A stretch of DNA of 64,000 nucleotides from Hydrogeniiclostridium mannosilyticum (GTDB lineage Bacteria > Bacillota > Clostridia > Oscillospirales > Acutalibacteraceae), in the NCBI RefSeq assembly GCF_003268275.1, contig NZ_QLYR01000001.1:806001-870000 (forward strand), in the 5' to 3' direction. The notes beneath the pieces are model-generated. The model did no database searches. It saw nothing but the letters and a program-made list of their open reading frames with translations, and had not been told where the DNA came from. The position numbers and the translations under genes were made by a program. This document shows, piece by piece, positions 7,729 to 16,143 of this stretch; the first letter of the stretch is position 1; each line of letters begins with the position of its first letter.

Positions 7729-10440
7729 CTATTGATACAGCAGCAAGCGAACGCTGCCGCCTAACCCCGAAGGCTGCGGTGTCTGGAAATACTCCCGCTC
7801 CCGCCAATTAAAGTAGCGCTGGCGCAGATGGTCGTTGATGGTCTCTCCAAAATAGGGCCATTCCTCCAGCAGGGCGGGCTCCTCCTGCTCCATGGCCTTG
7901 GTCTCCGGCGACAGCATGGCATTGATTACCGTACTGCGCACCTCCAGCCGCACCGTATTTTCCCCTTCTCTCAGGGCCGGAGTAATATCCGCCGTATAGG
8001 GCAGCTTCCAAATATCCCCGCAGAAAACCTCATTGACATAGACGGAGGCTGTACAGTGCAGGTTCTCAAGTGCAAGCTCTACCCGGCGGACACCCTCGTC
8101 CGCCGTCCAGTGAAAGGCGGCGCTGTAGGTTCCCAAGCCGGAATACCACTCCAGCCCCGGCACGGTATTCCAAAGCTGCGGCGCAGGGGTTTCTCCGTAG
8201 CCTTTGCCGTCCACCGTCAGCAGCCACCCAGAAACCTCCCGGCAGGCACAGGGGGCGTCCGCCTCCTGAACCCAAACCTCGCCCGGCTTCAGTTCCGGTG
8301 AAAAAACAAAGTAGAGCGATTGCATCGGCTTAAACTGAAGAGTGACGGACAGCCGGCCGCCGCGTTCCTCCGCGCCCTGCACCGGCAGCTCCCGCCCGCT
8401 CTCGGCACAGAGCACCCGGAAGCCGCCGGATACCTGGTAAAACGTAAGCGCCGTGCGGACTGCCTCTCTGGAGATATTCGAGAAGAAATAAAGCTCCTGT
8501 TCCCCGCAGCGGCGGTGGACGAACCCGACGGTATCGTTTTTTTCCACCCGTACGTCGGGTTTTACCTGCGCATGCAGGCATTGAAGCAGCGCCTGCTCCT
8601 TATTCTCAACACGGATGGCCCGTCCTCTTCCGCAGCCGCCGCCAAACAGCTCGTCCATCAGCGCGCGCACCCGCTCGTGGTCTGTCTTTCCCTCCACCAG
8701 GCCGCAGCTGCGGCAGGGGACTCCGTCGGCAATCAGGGTACCGCCGGCACGCACAAATTCCACTAGGCGCTCCGCTGTTTCAAGCGGCAGGCGCGTACAT
8801 TGCAGCAGCAGAATGGTACGGTAGCAATTTGTCTCGATGCAAAGCCCCGCCGGGGTGATGGAGCCCAGGCTGCAAACCGCCTCGTCGTTGAGATAATCGA
8901 ACCAATAGCCCGCCTTGTTGATTCGGTCCGCCGTCTCACGGCCGATGCGCTCCTCCAGCTTCATGGCCAGGTGAATATCCGAGAGCAGATTCTCCGCCCA
9001 GACATCCGCCTGCGGCAGATAAACCGCGATATCCGACACCGGGACGCCCTCGCGCAGCAGGGCGCTGCATGACTGGATGTAGCGTGCCACATGATGGTAA
9101 AGCGGCCACCAGCCCGCGGTGTGGTTGATGTTGCAGCTGGCATAAAACGGCCAGCCACGCGGCCCAGCCAGTTCCGGGCTGTAGGCGTAGCCGTGGTTGA
9201 CAATCATATTCATGCCGTCCAAGAAAATCGCGTCCACCGCGGCCTTCAGGTCCTGCAGCGTCTCGGTGAAACGGGGAACCTTCAGCCAAGTGAAGGACTC
9301 GTTGGATATAATCTGCTTCCCATAAATATGCCCGCTGGACGAGGCAAGCCGGCGGTGAATGGTGTTGCACTCCAGTTTGTCGTGCTCGCCGAATGTCTCG
9401 CCCTCCGGTATATCCGCGCACGCATAGACCTTGAGAATATCCCCCCATGTACCGTGCGCCTGGATGCGGGTGGTGTGGCCCCGCTCCTTGCTCCAAGCCG
9501 TAAACCGCTGAAAAAAATTCTCGATCGTCAGCTCCGACATGGTGCGGAAATAGTCGTAACGAATGTCGCCCGTGGCCTCCCCCATATCGCCCCACAACGC
9601 ATAGATATAGGGCTTAAGGGAATAGCCGCGCCTTTTTTCAAACTCCTCCAGCAGGACGCCGCTCCAATTGTGGCCGTCGCACTCGATGGAGTCACAGAAT
9701 AGGCTGCCCAGATCATCCCCCAGCCGCTGGACCAGCGGCTCCACCATATGGCCGAAAAAGCGGTCAAAGGCAGCGGCGCTGCAGTGGTCCATTACCAAAC
9801 CGTCGGCATTGGGGCAAGGCTTGAGCGCCATCATCCGGTAGCGGTTGATAACAAAGATGGTCAGCTTATGCGGCCCCTCCGGCACCTCCACTGCCTTCAT
9901 CTGAGTGCCCCACGGCCAATTAAACAGGTATTTATCCGTAAAGGCGCCAGTCACATCCCGCACCGTTTCGGGCAGCATCCGGCTGTTTTCCATCTTACCG
10001 AGAGACGCGGCACAAACCTCGCCGGTAAACTGCGTGGTAAAATCGTGCGCGTACGTACACGGCCCCTGTATATCGATTTGATAGGGCAGGGCGCTCTGCA
10101 TGGCATACTCCTGCGTAATGGGCGGGCCGCCGTAGGGCCAGCTTGAGCCTGGGGTAAAATCGAAGCGCAGCCCCAGCTCCCTGCAGCGATGTGCCGCATA
10201 ACCGGTCAGCTCAAAAAAACGCGGCGAGAAATAGGGGACGTTTTGTACGCCCTTCTCCCTGTCGTCCCGGTGAAGCGGGTACAGAATTTGCAGCTCCACT
10301 CCGCCGATGCCGGCTTCCTTCATCAGGTTCAGCTCCCGGTCGATTTCCTTTTCCTCCACCGCGCAGCCATACCACCACCAACGGGTCATGCCGCGGGCCG
10401 CCTCCGGCGGGTTCCGCAGCAGCGCCTTAAAATCCGTCAT
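7729..10440 (-). CDS. GH106-like glycoside hydrolase (probable alpha-L-rhamnosidase type)
   Basis: A 903-residue protein that begins with the pattern typical of GH106 and relatives: RGMTRWWWYGCAVEEKEI then DRELNLMKEAGIGGVELQIL (residues 17-55). It continues with FDFTPGSSWPYGGPPIT, an inner CDSIECDGHNW motif near residue 245, ISNESFTWLKVPRFTE with a likely catalytic Glu near 372, and a C-terminal beta-sandwich with ENLHCTASVYVNEVFCGDI. No signal peptide is visible, so it should act on imported oligosaccharides. It sits between a UroD-like gene (135 bases upstream) and an acetyltransferase. The family assignment rests on remembered motifs; rhamnoside specificity is inference. Confidence 0.62.
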   Translation of the reverse strand: MTDFKALLRNPPEAARGMTRWWWYGCAVEEKEIDRELNLMKEAGIGGVELQILYPLHRDDREKGVQNVPYFSPRFFELTGYAAHRCRELGLRFDFTPGSSWPYGGPPITQEYAMQSALPYQIDIQGPCTYAHDFTTQFTGEVCAASLGKMENSRMLPETVRDVTGAFTDKYLFNWPWGTQMKAVEVPEGPHKLTIFVINRYRMMALKPCPNADGLVMDHCSAAAFDRFFGHMVEPLVQRLGDDLGSLFCDSIECDGHNWSGVLLEEFEKRRGYSLKPYIYALWGDMGEATGDIRYDYFRTMSELTIENFFQRFTAWSKERGHTTRIQAHGTWGDILKVYACADIPEGETFGEHDKLECNTIHRRLASSSGHIYGKQIISNESFTWLKVPRFTETLQDLKAAVDAIFLDGMNMIVNHGYAYSPELAGPRGWPFYASCNINHTAGWWPLYHHVARYIQSCSALLREGVPVSDIAVYLPQADVWAENLLSDIHLAMKLEERIGRETADRINKAGYWFDYLNDEAVCSLGSITPAGLCIETNCYRTILLLQCTRLPLETAERLVEFVRAGGTLIADGVPCRSCGLVEGKTDHERVRALMDELFGGGCGRGRAIRVENKEQALLQCLHAQVKPDVRVEKNDTVGFVHRRCGEQELYFFSNISREAVRTALTFYQVSGGFRVLCAESGRELPVQGAEERGGRLSVTLQFKPMQSLYFVFSPELKPGEVWVQEADAPCACREVSGWLLTVDGKGYGETPAPQLWNTVPGLEWYSGLGTYSAAFHWTADEGVRRVELALENLHCTASVYVNEVFCGDIWKLPYTADITPALREGENTVRLEVRSTVINAMLSPETKAMEQEEPALLEEWPYFGETINDHLRQRYFNWREREYFQTPQPSGLGGSVRLLLYQ

Positions 10441-10575
10441 TCTTCCACAGCCTTTCTATAATCTGTTCTGCACCCATTTTAACAATCGATTTTCCCCGCG
10501 TGGAAAGCCTTCCCCGCCCCGCTTGAGAGGCGCACATCAAAGCAACGGCTCCAGCAGCGCCCTGCCGCCAAAAGC

Positions 10576-11652
10576 TTACCGGTATTTATTCAGCTTTTTC
10601 AGCGCCTCATCCTTCTTGTCCATCGGGTACCAAATGGGGGTTTTCACCAGGTCGTCCGGGTGCTGGATGACCGCGAGAATATCATCCAGATAGTGGTCGA
10701 AATCGTAATAAGCCTGAATTTTTTTGCCGGCCTTGGAAATTTTGCTGTAGACCTCGCTCCAGTCCATTTCCCGTTCGGGCCCTTCACCCGGCACCCACTG
10801 AATACCGTAGATATCCTCCTGCGCAAGCAGGTCGTCCAGGTGGCGGAGCTCGCCCACACCGTCCAGGTGGTAAAAAGGACGGTACAGCTTTTTCGCGGTA
10901 TGCTTCAGCTCCTCCAGTACGAACTGCCGGAACATGCCGTTGCTGATCATATAACAAAAATCGCATTGCAGCATGTAGGAGGGCTTTTCACTGTAAATTG
11001 CCGCCCAGTCCGAAAAGCCCTGCTGCCCGGCGATGATTTCCAAAATCTCGCTATAAAATTGGCTCCAAAGGTCTGAAATCTCCCAAACAAGCCGCTGAAC
11101 CTCCTCCGGCTCGTCGTACAAGTCGTAGAGCAGCTGGTCCGTCGTCAGGAAAGATGCCAGAATGTCGAGCACGCCGCCGAGATCCGTCATACCCATACAA
11201 ACATTTCCGCCCCATTTCTTCATGCCGGCGCGGTAGATGTCTTTAATCCGCACCAGCCAGGGGTTATCCGGGTCATAGGCGAGGTGCAGCTCGCGGATCG
11301 GCACCTTCTTTTTTGGGGTAAACCACACGGTGTTATTGTCGTTTTCCAGGTTGCAGCCCAAAAACGCCGCCCCAACGCCCGGGCCGAACTGGTCCATGTG
11401 CATATGCGGAAAGCTGTCGCCATGGAACTCACAGGTCGAAAGCTCATAATCATAGCGGTCGATGATCTGCTCTGGGGTAATGCTCAGGTCATTGCAGTTG
11501 GCAAACGAGAGGACCGGATTTTTAGGCTTGTCCCGCATAGGGTCCGCACCGCCGATAACCAGCGGCAAAATCGGACGGCCGAGCTCATTTTTCCACCATT
11601 TCCGGTGGTTCTCCCGCACCTCATCCCATTGCTTATCTGTAAAACGAATCAT
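10576..11652 (-). CDS. UroD/MtaA-like TIM-barrel protein of unknown activity
   Basis: A 358-residue cytoplasmic protein. The C-terminal stretch YHLDGVGELRHLDDLLA followed by IQWVPGEGPE resembles the uroporphyrinogen decarboxylase / corrinoid methyltransferase (UROD/MetE-like) barrel, as do GMTDLGGVLDILASF and the internal DEPEEVQRLV. The N-terminal part (HRKWWKNELGRPILPLVIGG) is typical of UroD-like proteins found in sugar operons rather than of HemE. The ATG follows GAGGAG and overlaps the upstream gene stop by 4 bases. Neighbours are a GH106-like glycosidase and an unrecognised enzyme. I do not assign a reaction. Confidence 0.55.
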   Translation of the reverse strand: MIRFTDKQWDEVRENHRKWWKNELGRPILPLVIGGADPMRDKPKNPVLSFANCNDLSITPEQIIDRYDYELSTCEFHGDSFPHMHMDQFGPGVGAAFLGCNLENDNNTVWFTPKKKVPIRELHLAYDPDNPWLVRIKDIYRAGMKKWGGNVCMGMTDLGGVLDILASFLTTDQLLYDLYDEPEEVQRLVWEISDLWSQFYSEILEIIAGQQGFSDWAAIYSEKPSYMLQCDFCYMISNGMFRQFVLEELKHTAKKLYRPFYHLDGVGELRHLDDLLAQEDIYGIQWVPGEGPEREMDWSEVYSKISKAGKKIQAYYDFDHYLDDILAVIQHPDDLVKTPIWYPMDKKDEALKKLNKYR

Positions 11653-13274
11653 AAGCTCAACTCCTCTTCCCAGTGAAATGTCAGGGTTTTCCCGTCTCCC
11701 GCCGGATTTTTAACCGTTAAAATACCGCTCTTAAAGCGGATTTTCCACTCGTCCTTCTTCCCCAGGTAGGGCTCTACAGCCGCCTGAAACACCGGCCCGG
11801 TAAAGTCGGGCACAACGGCCCAGCCGCCCCGGCCGCTCTCTTCCAGCACCCCGGCAAATTCCGCCTCAAAATAGGCGGGAATCACCGCCAGGGCGCCCGC
11901 GCGCACTCTTTCCGCCACGGTTTCCACCGTCGAGGGCCCAAGCCGGCTGCCGCAGACAACCAACAGCCGGGCATCGCCAATATCCTCCGGCCGGACATAT
12001 TGGTCGAACACCAATGCCTGGTTCAACGGGTGAAAAATGGGGTGGCACAGCGTCTCCTCCTCCTTGGGGACACCATGCGCAAGCGGCAGGGTACGCAGCG
12101 TTTCCTCCGTCCGGGGGTACTTGCCCAGCGGAATCATGTCAAACTCGGATTTATGATAGGTAAGCGCCTCATGCGAGCAGGTTTTGTGCAGCAGCGTATA
12201 CATTACGTCAATGAACGAGTTTGTACGCGCGTCGGGCAGCAGGTCCTTGGAGCCAAACAGGCCGCTGCCGTCGAAATTACCGCTCTTGGCAATGCAGGCG
12301 TCGTCCGCGCGGATAACGGCAATGTCGCACGCCACATCCAGGTGCGTATAGGGCAGTGGATGCTCCGGCACAAAATTGTGGACAAAATCCAGAAAAATCT
12401 CGCCAAATTCGGTGTAGCAAAAACCTTTTTCCGTGTTTCGCAGCAACGCGTCCATATTCTCCACAAACATCATAGACGGGGCCATATAGTAGGCCAGCTG
12501 CAAACCGCTTTTAAATTCCTCCGGCGAATGCGCGGGCAGGCCCCACAGGCGGGTAAACCAGTGGCCGACATCCATCCCCCAAAGGTCCACGCAAATGCCG
12601 AGCGGCTGCCCGTACTGCTTGGCGGCACCCATGGCAGCCGCCAGCTGCAGCGGCTGAAACTCCTCTTTCAGCACCTTAGGGCATACGCGCATGCCCGCCC
12701 GGCTGAAGGTGTGGTACATCACCGGGAACACATGCTCCGAATAAAGCGGAACGCCAAATTTTTGTGAGGCCGCCCGAATCGCCTCGCAAATATCCGCTTC
12801 AATCCGGCCGGCGCTCTTCCCGTGCGGGTCCGCCCACTGGTAGCCGCCGCCTTCCCCATATTGGCTGCTGTGCAGCTGGACATGCTCGGTCTCGTCATAC
12901 AACAGGCCCATAAAATACGGGCTTGTACGCGCCTTTTGCACCAGACCGGGCGAAAGCTCCCCCCGGCCCGTGCCCGGCGCATAAACACGGTTAATGGAAT
13001 AAAACTCATTTCCCAAAATAAAAGGGAGCTTTGCCTCCGTCAGGATGTCAATCATCCTTTCCGTCTCCTGTTCACAGGGAATGGCATGGTGCATATAAAA
13101 GTCGACTCCCAGCTCCCTGATCATGTCCAGGTAGCTTTCCACGGACGGCGTGGGGTCTTGTGCCGCGAAAAACTGCTGTTCCCCCGTGCGCAGGTACCGG
13201 TCGCAGCTCTGCGGGTGGAACGGGTCGTTAAAGCCGATGACAGAATTTTGAATGCCAATGAATACTCTCCCCAT
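11649..13274 (-). CDS. Unrecognised protein, probable TIM barrel with glutaminase-like C-terminal domain
   Basis: I do not recognise this 541-residue protein. Residues 1-340 look like an alpha/beta barrel, with YLDMIRELGVDFYMHHAIPC, GICVDLWGMDVGHWF and several candidate acidic residues (DETEH near 142). Residues about 390-480 contain ARLLVVCGSRLGPSTVETV and GALAVIPAYFEAEFA, the pattern of the flavodoxin-like domain seen after the barrel in some glycosidases. No signal peptide is seen. I chose ATG at 13274, behind AAGGAAAG; an upstream in-frame start at 13325 is less well placed and near the -10. It is first in the operon and 4-bp overlapped with the UroD-like gene. Confidence 0.6.
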   Translation of the reverse strand: MGRVFIGIQNSVIGFNDPFHPQSCDRYLRTGEQQFFAAQDPTPSVESYLDMIRELGVDFYMHHAIPCEQETERMIDILTEAKLPFILGNEFYSINRVYAPGTGRGELSPGLVQKARTSPYFMGLLYDETEHVQLHSSQYGEGGGYQWADPHGKSAGRIEADICEAIRAASQKFGVPLYSEHVFPVMYHTFSRAGMRVCPKVLKEEFQPLQLAAAMGAAKQYGQPLGICVDLWGMDVGHWFTRLWGLPAHSPEEFKSGLQLAYYMAPSMMFVENMDALLRNTEKGFCYTEFGEIFLDFVHNFVPEHPLPYTHLDVACDIAVIRADDACIAKSGNFDGSGLFGSKDLLPDARTNSFIDVMYTLLHKTCSHEALTYHKSEFDMIPLGKYPRTEETLRTLPLAHGVPKEEETLCHPIFHPLNQALVFDQYVRPEDIGDARLLVVCGSRLGPSTVETVAERVRAGALAVIPAYFEAEFAGVLEESGRGGWAVVPDFTGPVFQAAVEPYLGKKDEWKIRFKSGILTVKNPAGDGKTLTFHWEEELSL

Positions 13275-13323
13275 AAAACGCTTTCCTTTCCAATGACTAT
13301 TTTCATGGATTGCTTCTTTACCC

Positions 13324-13352
13324 ATTAAAGCATTTCATTGACACGCTGTCAA
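13324..13352 (-). promoter_or_regulatory. Sigma-A promoter of the 13.3-7.0 kb operon
   Basis: Minus strand TTGACA (13352-13347), 17-base spacer, TTTAAT (13329-13324). The leader to the ATG at 13274 is about 45 bases. The -35 lies inside the palindrome at 13337-13353. Confidence 0.78.
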
Positions 13353-13353
13353 T
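13337..13353. promoter_or_regulatory. Candidate operator, 17-bp perfect palindrome over the -35
   Basis: ATTGACA-CGC-TGTCAAT, two perfect 7-base arms around 3 bases. It overlaps the -35 of the operon promoter, where a bound repressor would block RNA polymerase. The cognate regulator is not evident in the window. Confidence 0.55.
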
Positions 13354-13390
13354 CTACTTTCCCTGCGAAAAAAATAAGTTTTTTGCTTTT

Positions 13391-14416
13391 TTATTCCCCC
13401 GGGAAACGGATGTCATAAACCCGGCTGTATTCCTTGGTTTCCTGATTTTTGACGGTCTCCGACCGGTTGCGGTAGAGCAGGCGCACCAGCGGGTAAACGT
13501 CTACCCAAATTTCGTTATTCCCCTCCTTTTGCGACTCGTCAAAAATCAGCTGCAGGCCGAAGTGGAGATGGGCCTCATCAATATTATTCACATTCTCCGT
13601 TGAGCTGTAACCCGTACGCCCCAAATAGCCGATGACATCCCCGGGTTTCACCGTCGATCCAACCTTTAAATCTTTTACATAAGGATAATTTTTACGCAAA
13701 TGCGCGTAATAATAATAACGTTTTTGATCTTTACTGCGAATACCAATCCGCCAGCCGCCATATTGGTTCCAGCCCATTGCCTCTACAGTACCCCCTTCCA
13801 CTGCAATAACCGGCGTGCCGACAGCCCCCATCATGTCGTGTCCCAAATGCTTACGGGCAAAGCCATAGGTACGGCTGGCGCCGAAATCGTCATAATCATC
13901 ATAGGGAAAATTTTTTGCAATAGGCGAAAAACCCATCAGCCCGTATTTTTTCACCCATTTTTTTCCGTCCGGCGCACTTTCATCGGCCACCTGAATCTCA
14001 TACTCCCCCACCAGACCCGACAGCACCGCAGAATAAGCTTCATAATAATAGGAATAGTAGCGCATATCTCTGGTTAGATCCGCTAGCTGTTCCCCTCCGG
14101 CTATTTTTCGGTACAGCTCATCGAGTGTTTTGGTCCGGAAGCCGCTGAAATTTCCGCCGTTTTTCCCCGCGCAGTAGGCGAGCAGCTCCACCCAGCCAAT
14201 GTCAACCCCCTCTTCATGCGCCTTAATATCCAGGTCTAGGGCATGCTCCAGCACCTCATAGGGTACATTGAACTCTACCCACTTAATATAATTTTTACCG
14301 TCTGCCGCCACGGGTTCCCCTGTTCCCGTGGCCTGGAAAGCCGTGGCAATTAAAACGAAAAAGCACACCAGCAAAATAACCGCCCGACTTTTTCTTTTCG
14401 GAACCATCATAAACAT
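13391..14416 (-). CDS. Secreted or membrane-anchored M23 family metallopeptidase
   Basis: A 341-residue peptidoglycan endopeptidase-like protein. A basic N-terminus and hydrophobic segment (residues 10-30) act as signal or anchor. The C-terminal LytM/M23 domain at about 185-310 has the zinc ligands in HLGHDMMG (HxxxD motif) and the closing HLHFG, plus TVKPGDVIGYLGRTGYS between them. The AAGGG ribosome site is 7 bases from the ATG. Between the anchor and the peptidase domain is a roughly 150-residue region with many Tyr (YYSYYYEAYSAV). It stands alone, after the catabolic operon and on the same strand. Confidence 0.85.
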   Translation of the reverse strand: MFMMVPKRKSRAVILLVCFFVLIATAFQATGTGEPVAADGKNYIKWVEFNVPYEVLEHALDLDIKAHEEGVDIGWVELLAYCAGKNGGNFSGFRTKTLDELYRKIAGGEQLADLTRDMRYYSYYYEAYSAVLSGLVGEYEIQVADESAPDGKKWVKKYGLMGFSPIAKNFPYDDYDDFGASRTYGFARKHLGHDMMGAVGTPVIAVEGGTVEAMGWNQYGGWRIGIRSKDQKRYYYYAHLRKNYPYVKDLKVGSTVKPGDVIGYLGRTGYSSTENVNNIDEAHLHFGLQLIFDESQKEGNNEIWVDVYPLVRLLYRNRSETVKNQETKEYSRVYDIRFPGE

Positions 14417-14665
14417 CTATGTACCCTTCTTTCCGTGTTCCTCTCTCCGGTATACTCTTATATTTTATGGAAAAGCACCACGCTTTAGTACTGACCAGCA
14501 GCCGGATTCCATAGCGCGGCCTTGACACGCCCTATATTTTAATAAAGTAAATCAAAAAATCGTTTTTATTCTTTTAATGACTTATAAAAAATTTGAAAGA
14601 GCTATAATATTAATAGAAATTTAATATTAACAGGATTTTCCCAAATGTTGGGAGGAGGCGTTTTT

Positions 14666-14830
14666 TTGAGCGACACACAGAAAAAGCATTACCTGCAAAG
14701 CCGGTTGATTTTATTAAAGGCCGGTATTACCAAGGCTAAAAAAGAGGGCGATTACAAGCGTGTTCATCACTTTCAGGAGGCCATTACCCATGTGATGGAG
14801 GAAATGAACCGGCTGCCCGTACAACCGTAA
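14666..14830 (+). CDS. Small basic protein of unknown function (54 residues)
   Basis: I read this from TTG at 14666, which sits 6 bases behind GGGAGGAGG. An in-frame ATG 21 bases earlier would lie before that ribosome site. The product is Lys/His/Gln rich (SDTQKKHYLQSRLILLKAG and HHFQEAITHVMEEMN) and looks like a short helical hairpin. A TATAAT box at 14603-14608 without a clear -35, and a good terminator at 14842-14871, frame it as a single-gene unit. No family recognised. Confidence 0.6.
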   Translation: MSDTQKKHYLQSRLILLKAGITKAKKEGDYKRVHHFQEAITHVMEEMNRLPVQP

Positions 14831-14841
14831 AACATACCGGG

Positions 14842-14871
14842 ACCGCTTGTGTGCACAAGCGGTATTTTTTA
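14842..14871 (+). terminator. Intrinsic terminator of the 54-residue protein gene
   Basis: Inverted repeat ACCGCTTGTG / CACAAGCGGT followed by ATTTTTTA, 12 bases after the stop codon. Confidence 0.85.
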
Positions 14872-14907
14872 TATTCGGAAAACTACTCGATAGATGAGCG
14901 GTTTTCC

Positions 14908-14959
14908 GCGTATAAAAAAGAAAGCCCATCTACCTGAACGCCGGTAGATGGGCTTTCTT
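14908..14959 (-). terminator. Intrinsic terminator of the metallo-hydrolase gene
   Basis: 17-bp arms 14919-14935 and 14943-14959 around a 7-base loop. On the minus strand the stem runs into CTTTCTTTTTTATA, just downstream of the gene ending at 14973. Confidence 0.82.
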
Positions 14960-14972
14960 ATGCTGTATAAAC

Positions 14973-15806
14973 CTACAATCTGAGGCTCATACCGTCATAG
15001 GCGGCAATAAAAGGGGGCCGCAGCATTTCATCCAGTTCCTTTTGAGACGGATGTAGCGTCTTCGCCAGGTGATTGAGCACGATAGGCGCCCCCGTCCTCA
15101 AGACCGGCGGCCCATACGGCGTGACTGCCATCAATGTTTGTGCCATGGCCTGCACCATAGAGAGGTCATTATGCTCAAAAATCCGATAATCCCCCGCATG
15201 GCCCGGGCCGATTGTGCAGTCAACCACCCATGCATCCAGCTGCCGGCCATGCAGCGCCTCCCATGTACCGGTCAGCATCCAAGCACCGTCAAGCGCGTAC
15301 AGCACCGCTTTTCCACCCGCCTGAAGCAAATAGTGCAGGGTGGTTTCCCGTTTAAATGCCGGGCCGCTGCCTGTGCTACCGGCAAGCAAACGGTAGTCCG
15401 AGCTGTGGTTGGAGGGCAATGGCAGCAGCCGGTAAGCGCCCAGGCACACCTCCTGAAACGGTTCAAGCGCCGATAGCTGCCAATAGCCTTCTCCCTCTGT
15501 AAATACATGGGCTATCCACGAGCTTTCCCCATAAATTTTCAAAGGGTTCAGGCCAGCCGCACGCCGTGCCTCCGCTAGCCTGCCGGCAGCCTCCGGGTTG
15601 CAATGGTCGGAGTGGCTGTGCGTGAAAAACACTGCGGAAATCTGAGCCCAATCCACCTGCATTTCCCGCAGCCTCTTCAGTGTATGCGCCGTACAGTCCA
15701 GCAAAATTTCCCCGTCGATCAGCGTACTTGTAAAGCCCCTATATTCTCCGTCCTTCTTAGGTTCTTTCCAGTCTGCTGCTCCTGTTCCCAAAAAAATGAG
15801 TTCCAT
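14973..15806 (-). CDS. Metallo-beta-lactamase fold hydrolase
   Basis: A 277-residue protein starting MELIFLGTGAADW with the metal-binding FFTHSHSDHCNPE motif (HxHxDH) near residues 61-70. Further metal ligands are likely in LPSNHSSDY near 133, VVDCTIGPGH near 197, and the C-terminal NHLAK. The order of motifs fits the PhnP/RNase Z-like branch of the superfamily, which acts on phosphodiesters. No signal peptide is present. AGGGGAG lies 8 bases upstream of the ATG. The substrate cannot be told, and the gene appears to be transcribed alone. Confidence 0.78.
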   Translation of the reverse strand: MELIFLGTGAADWKEPKKDGEYRGFTSTLIDGEILLDCTAHTLKRLREMQVDWAQISAVFFTHSHSDHCNPEAAGRLAEARRAAGLNPLKIYGESSWIAHVFTEGEGYWQLSALEPFQEVCLGAYRLLPLPSNHSSDYRLLAGSTGSGPAFKRETTLHYLLQAGGKAVLYALDGAWMLTGTWEALHGRQLDAWVVDCTIGPGHAGDYRIFEHNDLSMVQAMAQTLMAVTPYGPPVLRTGAPIVLNHLAKTLHPSQKELDEMLRPPFIAAYDGMSLRL

Positions 15807-16143
15807 TTTATCCGCTCCCCTTTTAAGCCGTCCGGCTTCTATTGAATGGCAAAGATCGAGTGAAATTCCGGGATATCCGGAGCCTCATGCGTAGTACCTC
15901 TGCGAGGCCTTTTCTGTTGGACGGCCGGCATTCCGCTCCGCCTTTCTTATATATTTTCGCTATTCTGCCTTTTCCCAAGGACCAATTTCTTTGGAAATAC
16001 GTATGCAGAAAAAAGCAGATGGGATGCTGCGAATCCGTCTTACACGGCTTTTCATGCATAAAGGAGGGGCCGGCTGTCAGTTTAACGCTGCCGGCCCCCT
16101 TTTTACTTTTCAAGCCCTAAAAAGCTTAAAAGCAAATTGGAAA
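15807..16143. other. Intergenic region, 337 bases, with one strong hairpin
   Basis: Contains the GC-rich hairpin at 16066-16105 and no convincing coding sequence. Short readings on both strands lack ribosome sites and family features. Confidence 0.5.
16066..16105 (+). terminator. Hairpin with U-tract on the plus strand, possibly bidirectional
   Basis: GGGGCCGGC (16066-16074) pairs with GCCGGCCCC (16090-16098), followed on plus by CTTTTTAC. On minus the stem is followed only by TCCTTTATG, which is weaker, although the minus-strand DUF5722-like gene ends nearby at 16144. No plus-strand gene ends here, so minus-strand use is likely. Confidence 0.55.

Noticed and set aside
15823-16113. A 96-residue minus-strand reading
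   Set aside because: Runs through the GC-rich hairpin at 16066-16105 and has no ribosome site.
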